The notes beneath the pieces are model-generated. The model saw only the letters and a list, made by a program, of their open reading frames with translations, was not told the origin of the DNA and searched no databases. A stretch of DNA of 64,000 nt, taken from Heterodera schachtii (taxonomy: Eukaryota; Nematoda; Chromadorea; Rhabditida; Heteroderidae). Made by a program: the position numbers and the translations under genes. Below, piece by piece: positions 1-8,497 of this stretch; the first letter of the stretch is position 1; each line of letters opens with the position of its first letter. The DNA lies in contig SIJG01000069.1 in NCBI GenBank assembly GCA_023374025.1, forward strand, positions 646,846-710,845, written 5' to 3'.

Positions 1-28
1 AAAAATAAAAAATAATTTTATCTTTGAA

Positions 29-357
29 ATGTTTGACAACGAAAATGGAGGATCCGGCGAACCTCAACAAATAAACGAAAATATTCCTGCTAAAAGTTCT
101 TATAATGTCCAACCCTGGAAACTTTTCCGTCCGAAATACATGCTCACGTACCGCATGTGTGAATGTAAACAATCAAATAGAAATTATTATTTATTAATTA
201 TTATTATTCAGTATGTCTTTCATCATTGTGGAACAACACAGACAAATATATTGCTAACGAACGCCGATCATTAATCAGCTTTGAACTTTGTGAAAAATGT
301 ACAATTGACAATTGTCGTGCTACCGAAATACTTGCCCCATTCAAGCCAAAGAAATAA
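29..357 (+). CDS. Small two-exon gene, 93-aa unknown protein
   Basis: Exon 1 is 29-164 and exon 2 is 212-357. The 47-bp intron (165-211) starts GTAAAC and ends TTCAG. Splicing replaces an AT-rich readthrough with a longer frame of 93 codons ending in TAA at 355, followed directly by an AATAAA-like signal. Exon 1 starts MFDNENGGSGEPQ and includes KLFRPKYMLTYRMCE. Exon 2 includes ISFELCEKCTIDNC, so the protein has several Cys in CxxC-like spacing that could bind metal. No signal peptide or known domain is recognised. The gene could extend upstream of the window. The alternative is the unspliced 81-aa frame ending at 274, which translates the AT-rich intron as an IIII stretch and is less likely. 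Confidence 0.5.
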
Positions 358-538
358 ACACAAAATGAATTTTTATTAATTCACAACCGTTAATTACTTA
401 AACATTCGTTTGAATCCAAACCTTTTTTCCTCATCAATTCCTTCCTCATAAAATTGTCCTATTTACTCAATGATGTCAAATAAAGAATGCACAAATCTAA
501 GAAGCAATTTGACCTTTTTTTTTGGCCTCCTAATTTGA

Positions 539-739
539 ATTCACGATTTCCATCAGCAAATTAATATTTGCATTAGACACAGGGTTGGGGTTAATTGCGG
601 GATGATAAAAGAGATTGAGGATCAACAGTTCAAGCACTGCCTTCCTCTATTGGACGCCTTTGAAATTTGAGAAGATTTGGTGATTGTTGCAAATATGGAA
701 GGCTTGGGTCTTAGTGGGCGGAACGAACGGCGAGAATAA
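539..739 (+). pseudogene. Coding-like remnant with one in-frame stop
   Basis: A single frame stays open from 539 to 667, hits TGA at 668-670, then stays open in the same frame to TAA at 737-739. Around the stop it reads LPLLDAFEI, stop, EDLVIVANMEGLGLSGRN. The composition is more GC-rich and protein-like than the flanks. It may be an exon remnant, a decayed gene between the two active ones, or a chance open frame. The product is not recognised. Confidence 0.25.
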
Positions 740-869
740 TTCTTGACTAGAGCAATAGCTATGGTCGCTCATTCAGTGGCCTTTTAATATGTTTCAATTG
801 TCATTTTATATCTGTTTATTTTATATTTAAAAAATAATTAATTAAGAATCCATTAATCAACTGATCAAA

Positions 870-2198
870 ATGTCCGCCCGCGCTTCAGACGCCATCCAGG
901 AGTTACGAAGAATGGTCAGTGATCAGAACCGCATCATCTTCAACTTGCGGTCGCAGTTGATAGATCAAAGGGCGGTCGTTCTACAGAATCTTGCGCGCAT
1001 CGAACAATTGGAATGCTTCACATCGAATGTAATTTTTATTTTAAACCCCGGGTCAGTTTAAATTTTAAAAGGTGGATGTTGTAATGCACCTTTTCGCAAA
1101 TGCTAATTTTTTAAAATATAAAAATTTATTTGGTTAAGGACCGTGCTGGGCGCGGAAATTTCCGCCTCCGCTATAGTCCAATGGCAGCTGTTGAGCTCAC
1201 TCTTCTCGGGCAACGTCTCGAGGATAGAGCTCGTCGCCATCGAATGGCGATAGGCGCAACAGCATCAACTTCCACTTCGAATGGAGCCAATGGGGTCGGG
1301 GGCTCGGTTGAGGGAGGCGCAGCAAACAATGAGAACGGTTGGTTAAAAAATAGGTTAATCAAAGAAATAAATAGATAAATGAAAAAAATAAAATTATTTT
1401 TAAAAAATAAGGTTAACCAAAATAAATAAACAAAAAAATTCAGACTTTTCAACTCCACGTACTTCACGTGTGCCATTGTCCGCCATAAGTATAACTACAA
1501 TAATCTCATATAATTGTATCTAATGCCGAAAACTTTTAGCTAATGTGCCAGCTGATCAAAATGCGCAGGGAGGAAATGTTTCGGGTGATGGAAATGGTAA
1601 ATAATTTTAAAATAACTCAATTTCAGTCTTCAAAATTTCAGTCCCCTCGTTTGGGGCAACGATTGAAACGCACATGGAGAGATCTCGTCGACGTTTGCTG
1701 CACGATGAGATGGTTCAGCGCAGCGTCCAGCAGCATTTTCAGCATCAACAACAACAAATCATGTTCCAAGCACAACAACAGGAACAACGCCGAGTTGAGA
1801 TGCAGCGGCAGTTTGACGAAGCCGAACACTTGCAAGAAGAAATTCAGGCTGCGGATGAGAGACAAAACGACCAACAGAATGACCAAGAGCAGGAACAAGA
1901 GGAGGAAAATGCACAGCATGCTGCGCAGCAGCAATTTGAAAGAACTGTACGACTCCAGTTGCGCGAGTCGCAGCGCTTTTACGGCGGTTCGCCTTCGTCA
2001 GTGTTGGTTCCGCCAGTTCAATTATTTTGGGAGACTGAATGTGTAATATGCACCACTTCAAGGCCCCATTTCTATAGCAAGGAGTGCGGGCATATTTATT
2101 TGTGCAGTGAGTGTGCTGTCACTGCGGTGATCAACAAGGTTCGACGCTGCATGTTATGCCGCGCTAGTGTTAGTGGCATTTATCCTTTTGTCCGTTGA
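870..2198 (+). CDS. RING-finger protein, six exons, 290 aa (putative E3 ubiquitin ligase)
   Basis: The proposed exons are 870-1028, 1139-1337, 1444-1488, 1540-1596 and 1627-2198, with a possible 9-nt microexon at 1072-1080; every junction is GT-AG and in phase. The last acceptor could also be at 1641, giving five fewer residues. The N-terminus (MSARASDAIQELRRM...) looks like a coiled coil. The middle is rich in Gly, Ser and Asn, then strongly Gln/Glu-rich (about residues 120-200, with runs such as QHFQHQQQQ). The C-terminus is a C3HC4 RING: CVIC at residue 239, KECGH, then CSEC, then CMLC ending at 278, with CX2C-X11-CXH-X3-CX2C-X11-CX2C spacing. The domain lies at the very C-terminus, as in the IAP/MULAN-type RINGs. 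A role in ubiquitin transfer is expected for the family; the substrate is unknown. Confidence 0.75.
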
Positions 2199-2203
2199 GT
2201 ACC

Positions 2204-2268
2204 TTTATGGAAGTAAGAAAATGTTAACATTTCACATTTTCAGATTAAATTTGTCTTACTTCCATAAA
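2204..2268 (+). other. 3'-UTR stem-loop just after the RING gene
   Basis: The 15-nt sequence TTTATGGAAGTAAGA at 2204-2218 is perfectly complementary to TCTTACTTCCATAAA at 2254-2268. The loop contains a second 14-bp palindrome (AAATGTTAACATTT). It begins six bases after the stop codon, so it would lie in the RING mRNA 3' UTR. A regulatory role is only an inference. Confidence 0.5.
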
Positions 2269-2447
2269 AAGTTCTCATTTGAAAGCTGGAAAATAATAAG
2301 AAATGAATTTTAGGATATACAAAATTTCAAATTTTGTCCTCTATTTTTTTACAATTATTTCTCAAATGATTCTGACTTTGGTAATATTCGAGCTTTCAAA
2401 AATAGTGTTTGATTGTATGCGCGGCATTGAGTATTGGAACTAAAATC

Positions 2448-2644
2448 ATGATGAATTCGTTTTCTTGGATAACCGTATTAATCCTTTTCTGTTTGTTCGT
2501 CACTTTTTTCAATGATTTAACTCGTGTATGTCTTTAATAATTCATTATACTCTCAACTCATCTCATATGATAATCAACCAACAGTTCAACAATTTTTCGT
2601 GCTTTTTGTTAATGCACTCAACTCCAGCATATATTTGTGTTTGA
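2448..2644 (+). CDS. Possible 45-aa secreted peptide, two exons
   Basis: Exon 1 (2448-2525) encodes 26 residues beginning MMNSFSWITVLILFCLF, a classic short hydrophobic leader. It ends at a perfect GTATGT donor. The 59-bp intron ends in CAACAG, and exon 2 (2585-2644) continues in phase with FNNFSCFLLMHSTPAYICV and stops at TGA 2642. An AATAAA lies a few bases downstream, before an AT-rich region. The mature peptide would be only about 20 residues with two Cys. No family is recognised. It could be a secreted small peptide, a leader remnant or a chance ORF. Confidence 0.35.
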
Positions 2645-2714
2645 CGAAAATAAAGTGTAAATCAAATTGACAGTGAAAGTTGATGGTCATTTTTAAAATT
2701 AAATGTAAAAAATG

Positions 2715-3372
2715 GTGAATAGAGACAGAAAGAAAGAGTGAGAGACAGAAAGAGAAAGAAGCCCAAAGTCAGCGCTGAAAAGCACCGACGTCTCAAATTG
2801 GATGGGCAGAAAGAGAGAGTGAGAGTGAGAGACAGAAAAGAAGCCCAAAGTCAGCGCTGAAAAGCACCGACGTCTCAAATTGGATGGGCAGAAAGAGAAA
2901 GAAGCCCAAAGTCAGCGCTGAAAAGCACCGACGTCTCAAATTGGATGGGCAGAAAGAGAGAGTGAGAGACAGAAAGAGAAAGAAGCCCAAAGTCAGCGCT
3001 GAAAAGCACCGACGTCTCAAATTGGATGGGCAGAAAGAGAGAGTGAGAGACAGAAAGAGAAAGAAGCCCAAAGTCAGCGCTGAAAAGCACCGACGTCTCA
3101 AATTGGATGGGCAGAAAGAGAGAGTGAGAGACAGAAAGAGAAGCCCAAAGTCAGCGCTGAAAAGCACCGACGTCTCAAATTGGATGGGCAGAAAGAGAGA
3201 GTGAGAGACAGAAAGAGAAAGAAGCCCAAAGTCAGCGCTGAATAGCACCGACGTCTCAAATTGGATGGGCAGAAAGAGAGAGTGAGAGACAGAAAGAGAA
3301 AGAGAAGCCCAAAGTCAGCGCTGAAAAGCACCGACGCTCAAATTGGATGGGCAGAATGAGAGAGACTAAGAG
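2715..3372. repeat. Minisatellite, 81-bp unit, eight copies
   Basis: Eight copies of a unit containing AAGCCCAAAGTCAGCGCTG begin at about 2759, 2841, 2902, 2983, 3064, 3141, 3222 and 3305, so the spacing is 82, 61, 81, 81, 77, 81 and 83 bp. Each unit joins a purine-rich AGAGAGTGAGAGACAGAAAG stretch to a unique 50-bp part. Because 81 is a multiple of three, long spurious frames run through on both strands. Copies differ by small deletions and one substitution. It is GC-richer than its surroundings. Confidence 0.9.
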
Positions 3373-3402
3373 ACAAGAGTATAAAATTTTGAAAAAAAGT
3401 AT

Positions 3403-3770
3403 CATTAATTTATAATTTGCCGACGAAAATAATAAAAAAATAAAATTTGTAAAGATAAAAAAATGTTAGCCTGAGTGGAATTATGAATAAAAGATTTGCC
3501 TGGAACAAAAGACAAACATTTAAAGTAATGTGAACATTATTTGAATATGCTGCAGAATTTAGTCTAAGACAGAGAACAACGAAGAATTAAAATAATAAAA
3601 AGGATAAGTTCATCATTTTATAATTTGTCGACTAAAAAAATAAAATAGTAAAAAATGTTGGATTGTAATGATGAATAAAGGATTATAATGGAAATGAAGG
3701 GGATTTAGCCTTGTGCAAAAGATAAAATTCAAATGGGATGGGAGGGAATTTTGCCTAAGACAGAGAACAA
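3403..3770. repeat. Imperfect direct duplication of about 210 bp
   Basis: Two diverged copies follow each other. Both contain ATCATT(A)ATTTATAATTTG followed by CGAC, then ATGAATAAA, and end with CTAAGACAGAGAACAAC (about 3563 and 3754). There is no open reading frame. This fills the space between the minisatellite and the next gene. Confidence 0.5.
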
Positions 3771-3911
3771 CTAATAAATCAAATGGCGATGGGGTGGGAC
3801 AAATGATAGGAAAAATCTATAAAAGAAAGAATGTCTAATAGTAAAATACATTTAAAGTTAATAAATTTTTATTTTTTCATGTTATTTATTTCTTAATAAT
3901 TTAGTACAAAA

Positions 3912-5007
3912 ATGGCACCAAAACGAGCCAAAATTGCACCAAATCAAGCCAAAATTGCACCAAATCGACGGGCCCGCTGCTGCGCCGATTCCAATTGTGA
4001 GGAATGTAGGCGCAAACGCGCCGTAAAAGCTATCGAAGCGGACAATGTGCGCGCCAAAAATTGTCAAGGCGAGCATGATCCCCCTTCTGTTGTGCAGCTT
4101 CGTCTCACTAATCCAGAACTGCATCGTGAAGGGTATAGTGGAAAGAACGCCGTTGTTGAACGCATTCATGCGGGTGCAAATTTAATTTTATAAAATTTTT
4201 GTAAGATAATTTTAAGGGCCAATCGATGTTCATTGCCCTTTATGTGATCTTGTTTACTCCCACTACGCGGTTAAATGGATTGGGAGTGAACGAAATTACG
4301 GGGACGGTCCGGGGATCACCATAATCGGCACAAACCAACTCGTAAGTGTAAAAAGAGTAAAAAATAAGAGAATAATAACATAGGACTCAAATGATGTGCG
4401 GGAGTTTGAGACGGAGAAGAGAGAGAGAGAGGAGCGGCGATATGAAGCGCTGCTCAGCGGGAGGGTTACGGAAAACATCGACTCGGTCGGCCGAGTCGCC
4501 GATTTAGAAGAATTTGCCGCCAATCCTGACCGGATGGCCAAAAAAATCATTTTTGAGCTTCAGCAACAGGAGGGGGAGGAGGAGGAGGAAGAAGAACAAA
4601 GAGGGCTTGAGGAAGAAGAAGAAGAAGAAGAACAAAGAGGGCTTGAGGAAGAAGAAGAACAGGAGAGTGGAGTGGTGGAGGAGGAAGGGGAGGGACAACA
4701 GGCGGTAAATGCCAAGAAAATTTTAACGCAAAAAAATAATTAAATTTAACAGGGCACATCGTCTAATGTTGGAAAGAAAAGAAAGAAGAAGACAAAGCGG
4801 AGCAGAGGGGGAAAAGGATTTAGAGATTGGCTGGAAAAGCAAAAAGAGCTTGAGGCCAGCGGCCTGGAAGAGGGACTCGATGCAGGAGGTGCTGGGGACG
4901 AAACTGAGGACACAGTTTCGGTAACCTCATCAACTGCAAAGAAGGGGATGATGAACTGGGCTCTTTTTCGCATTAAACAAGAAAAAGAAAGAAAAAATAA
5001 AAAATAA
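3912..5007 (+). CDS. Four-exon gene, 320-aa Cys-pair and acidic-tract protein
   Basis: Exons are 3912-4173, 4217-4341, 4384-4704 and 4753-5007. The introns are 43, 42 and 48 bp, all GT-AG, and every junction keeps phase. An upstream TTTAG just before the start could serve as a splice or trans-splice acceptor. The N-terminus repeats KIAPN, then carries RCCADSNCEEC (residues 22-32). The exon 1/2 junction creates VHCPLCDLVYSHY (about 92-104), resembling half a zinc finger. Exon 3 holds coiled-coil and acidic repeats (EQRGLEEEEE repeated). Exon 4 starts with a basic, nuclear-signal-like KKRKKKTKRSRGGKG, followed by a mixed-charge helix. I do not recognise the family. The combination suggests a nuclear or nucleic-acid-associated protein, but that is inference. 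Confidence 0.65.
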
Positions 5008-5460
5008 TTGTTTGGTATTGGGATTAAATTGTTGAGCTTTTTAAAATGAATAAAAAAAAACTTGTTACAATTTAGCATTTTAAAATATATTACAATTATT
5101 ATTAGTTGCGGAAATAAAAAAAAAAAAAAGTTTGGTTTGGGATTAACAAAAAAAAAGAAAAATCAATTTTCAGAGATAAACGACAAGGAGAAATAAATGT
5201 CCACTGACCACACACAAAATATTTAAAAGAGATAAAAATGGACGCGAGGGGGGGGGGGGGGAGGTCAACAAAGAGAGAGCAGTGCAAAAGAGTTAGAGAC
5301 ATTTTCTCATCACTTACGCTGCTGAGTATCGTACGGCGAACGCACACTCAAAAAAATAGAAAGAGAGATTTCCAGCATTCATCAACATACATCCTTTCCC
5401 TTCCCTGGGTTAAAAAACGAAATTTCCCGCATTTGAAAATTTTTTTTTTAATTTTTACTC
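5008..5460. other. Intergenic, homopolymer-rich
   Basis: This stretch follows the 320-aa gene. It holds AATAAA-like sites, a run of 13 G at about 5249-5261 and A/T runs. Open frames here are interrupted by the G run and show no protein-like signal. Confidence 0.5.
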
Positions 5461-5465
5461 CCGGA

Positions 5466-5592
5466 TAAATCCGTGAAAACATGTGTTTTCACGCCTCGGA
5501 TGAACACCGGCAATCCGTGAAAACACATGTTTTCACGCCTCGGATGAACACCGGCAAGGTGTGAAAACACATGTTTTCACACCTCGGATACC
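5466..5592. repeat. Three tandem hairpin repeats, about 44-bp period
   Basis: Each unit holds a perfect hairpin GTGAAAACA...TGTTTTCAC with a two-base loop, followed by CGCCTCGGATGAACACCGGC. Units start near 5468 and 5512, with a third, diverged one near 5556 (GGTGTGAAAAC, then CACCTCGGAT). The first loop is TG and the next two are CA, so copy one is the reverse complement of the others in its core. No gene overlaps. It may be the end of an unrecognised mobile element or a structural site. Confidence 0.6.
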
Positions 5593-5681
5593 CCTCGGAT
5601 ACCGCCCGGTCTATAACTACTAACTAAGAGCAAAAGAAAGATGATTAATACAAGAAGACAGATTTTTGGGGAACATATAAC

Positions 5682-7405
5682 TAGGGCTGCTAATTTTATG
5701 TAAGAAAATTCGCGAATTATGTAAATAAAATATGTATAAAAAAGCTCAAATATGTATGAAATATGTACAAAAATCCACAAATACAGTCATGGTCATATGT
5801 TTAGACTCACTTAGTGCTTTTTGATTGAATGCGTGATAAAAGCTTAATTTGCCACCAATGGCTAACATTTTTTAGTGTTTTTTGTAGCATTTTTTGTGGG
5901 CTTTCCAATGATATCAGTTATAGCCCAATTGCTTCGCATCGCTAATAATTACAAAATAAAAGTCAACTTCACCCCCAATTTTGGGTGGTCATATGTTTAG
6001 ACTCACTTTTTAGTTCTTGAATAAATCAATATTTTGTGGGCCAAAAATTCTGAAAAAATTTCTGATAAGCTAACTTTTGATGATGATCAAAAAAGTCTTT
6101 TACACCAACTTGATCAGATCACTCCTTCATAGTGATCGGGACACCCCAAAATACAGTGAAAATCGGGGAAATTCTCGAAAAAAAATCTTAGGGGGTTGGG
6201 AAATTTTTTCTGAAAAATTTGAGTAGGCCTATCAGCAAGAGCACAAAATGCTCTACAATATGCAAAAGACCGCAAGTCTCAACGACATATACCCGCTGAG
6301 ATATGTCCACTTCAGTTTCTGTGTTTACAAAAGGTACTGTATTTCTTAAGAAAATAATGCGTTTTACAGTAAAACGATCAACATCAAAATTGAAGTGCCC
6401 ATACCTCAGCGGGTATAATTCGTAGACCAACCTTCCAAAGACAATTTGGTAGAGAATTTTGTTCTCTTTCTGATAGGCCTACTCAAATTTTTCAGAAAAA
6501 ATTTCCCAACCCCCTAAGATTTTTTTTCGAGAATTTCCCCGATTTTCACTGTATTTTGGGGTGTCCCGATCACTATGAAGGAGTGATCTGATCAAGTTGG
6601 TGTAAAAGACTTTTTTGATCATCATCAAAAGTTAGCTTAGCAGAAATTTTTTCAGAATTTTTGGCCCACAAAATATTGATTTATTCAAGAACTAAAAAGT
6701 GAGTCTAAACATATGACCACCCAAAATTGGGGGTGAAGTTGACTTTTATTTTGTAATTATTAGCGATGCGAAGCAATTGGGCTGTAACTGATATCATTGG
6801 AAAGCCCACAAAAAATGCTACAAAAAAACACTAAAAAATGTTAGCCATTGATGGCAAATTAAGCTTTTATCACGCATTCAATCAAAAAGCACTAAGTGAG
6901 TCTAAACATATGACCATGACTGTATGTACTAAAATATGTAAATAAAAATTTTTTTAAATGGTTATTTTTTTGAAAAAAATTCTTCGTAAAAACTAAAATA
7001 GGAACAAAATGCCATAAAAGTAAGCAAAATAGGCTTGAATCATATTTTAATGTTTTATCAAATTAATTTTTGATATATCAGTTTTTGAAAAAAATTCGAT
7101 TTTTTAGGGATACATTTTCAAAAAAAATTTTTAATTTTTCACAAAAAATTTCTATAAATTCTCAAAAATCCTCAAAATATATAAAAAAAAATGAAAAAAT
7201 GTACGAAATATGCGAAATATGTATGAAAAAGTCCAAAATATGTATAAAAATATGTACATATGTAATATGTAGAAAAATCCCAAAATATGTAAATAAAAGT
7301 CACAACTTTTGTACGCAAACACAAAAAAGAAAGTGTTTTTCCTACTATTTAGAGCATGGAGAAGCCAGGAAAAAAATATGTATTTACATAAAATTAGCAG
7401 CCCTA
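5682..7405. mobile_element. Non-autonomous hAT-type element with nested foldback
   Basis: The ends are 22-bp perfect inverted repeats starting TAGGGCTGCTAATTTTATG. They are flanked by identical 8-bp duplications CATATAAC at 5674-5681 and 7406-7413. Eight-base duplications and a TAGGG end fit the hAT superfamily. The subterminal DNA carries many AATATGTA-like motifs on both sides, as expected for transposase-binding repeats. There is no transposase frame. About 1.14 kb of the length is a later Tc1/mariner insertion (5784-6922), so the original element was about 580 bp. Confidence 0.8.
5784..6922. mobile_element. Tc1/mariner-type foldback element
   Basis: The element starts CAGTCATGGTCATATG and ends with the exact reverse complement, flanked by TA on both sides (5782-5783 and 6923-6924). 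Outer arms of about 452 bp (5784-6235 and 6470-6922) are nearly perfect inverted repeats, and the similarity continues at lower identity to a centre at about 6347 (TTTCTTAAGAAA). Each arm has two direct copies of TGGTCATATGTTTAGACTCA (5790 and 5986; inverted at 6697 and 6894), the layout known as IR/DR in Sleeping Beauty-type transposons. No transposase is encoded. The frame at 6188-6430 on the minus strand is inside the palindrome and is not a gene. Confidence 0.85.
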
Positions 7406-7527
7406 CATATAACAATCAAATTCTCAAACAAACGAATTGAATCACCGGCCAAATGCCAGTCAACACAATTTTTTTCATTTTGTCTTTTTTTTTTCTTTTC
7501 TTTCGTCGCTTTAACGACACTCCCCGC

Positions 7528-8014
7528 TCAAAGACCAGGTAGACTAGCGCTCGAGGAGAAGGACTTCACAGAGAGGACTTCGTCTTCGGTGTCGGGGGCC
7601 TCGTCCATAATGCGGCGCATGGATCGAAAGGCGACCGCCTGCTCATTCAAGAGTTGTCGCTGAATGTCGATGAGTCGACGATCACTTCCTTCAGCCCTTT
7701 AAGCACTCGTTCCGCTTCCTCGGCAATTTCACGCTTTCGGCGCTCTGTCCATTGGGCGGCAGCCTCTTGATCAGTGGCGAGGCAAGCAAATTGTCGATGG
7801 AGTTGGCCCGCAAATCGTCCGGTGCTGCTTCCGTGGTATTGCGATTGGCGAGGGCGGGTTTTTTGGGTGAGGAAGGGCAAATGGCAGCCAAAGGAAGTGG
7901 TCGTCCAGCAGGGGCCGGAGTCGGGCGGCGGTTGGTTCTTTACGCCTCGGCTTACTCGTCCTTGGTCCGTTTGAGGGCGGCACGTTTTTGGGAAAGCAGG
8001 TCGGACAGCTGATG
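7528..8014 (-). pseudogene. GC-rich frameshifted retrocopy of an unknown gene
   Basis: Read on the minus strand, the stretch encodes protein-like segments in shifting frames: HQLSDLLSQKRAALKRTKDE, then SPKKPALANRN...SIDNLLASPLIKRLP, then RRKREIAEEAERVLKGLKE, then IQRQLLNEQAVAFRSMRRI...LPGL and a stop at 7528. At least two stops and two or three frameshifts separate them, and no AT-rich intron is present. The base composition contrasts sharply with the flanks. On the 3' side an A-rich tract (T-rich on the + strand, about 7470-7510) follows the stop. This pattern fits a 5'-truncated processed pseudogene. The parent gene is not recognised. Confidence 0.6.
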
Positions 8015-8133
8015 TTATAATTTAAATCTTCAAAATTTTAATGATTTTAAAAAACAAAAAGTTTAATAAAATTATCTAAGAAAAAGAGTTAAGGAAAAAT
8101 TAATTTACTTAAAAATGCGAAAAGACTACAAAC

Positions 8134-8489
8134 TAGAGACCGGACAACTGAGGTCGGAGGGATCCCGATTCGGGATCCCGACTGAATCCCGATCCCGATC
8201 AATCCCGAACATTTTGTAAAAACGATCGGGACGGATCCCGAGTCGGGATCCTGACCGAATCCCGATCCCGATGATTTTTTTTCGGGATCCCGCGGGATTA
8301 CCGGGATTTGCTAAAACCGAATTTTTTTTAACGTTTTGTGCCAATCGGGATCCAGATGAAATCCCGATCCCGATCAATCCCGAACATTTTGGAAAATCGC
8401 TCGGGACGGATCCCGAGGTCGGGATCCCGAATTTAATCCCGCGGGATCCCGAAGAAATCCCGCGGGATCCCGATCCCGTCCAGTCTCTA
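8134..8489. mobile_element. hAT-type MITE, 356 bp
   Basis: The ends TAGAGACCGGAC and GTCCAGTCTCTA are inverted repeats (11 of 12 match), flanked by CTACAAAC at 8126-8133 and 8490-8497. The inside is packed with CGGGATCCCGA palindromes and AATCCCGATCCCGAT repeats in both orientations, likely subterminal binding sites. No coding capacity is seen. Confidence 0.85.
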
Positions 8490-8497
8490 CTACAAAC

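Noticed and set aside
2715..3331. Long open frames on both strands through the minisatellite
   Set aside because: They arise because the 81-bp unit is a multiple of three; the translation is a repeat of the same low-complexity block.
5466..5592. CRISPR-like array
   Set aside because: Only three units, hairpin-based, with no unique spacers and no cas genes; the host is eukaryotic.
6188..6430. Minus-strand ORF of 80 aa
   Set aside because: It lies inside the palindromic loop of the foldback element and has no protein features beyond mirrored repeats.
7070..7663. 197-aa + strand ORF
   Set aside because: It runs from the repetitive hAT subterminal region across an A-rich tract into the antisense of the retrocopy; the composition is K/I/F-driven.
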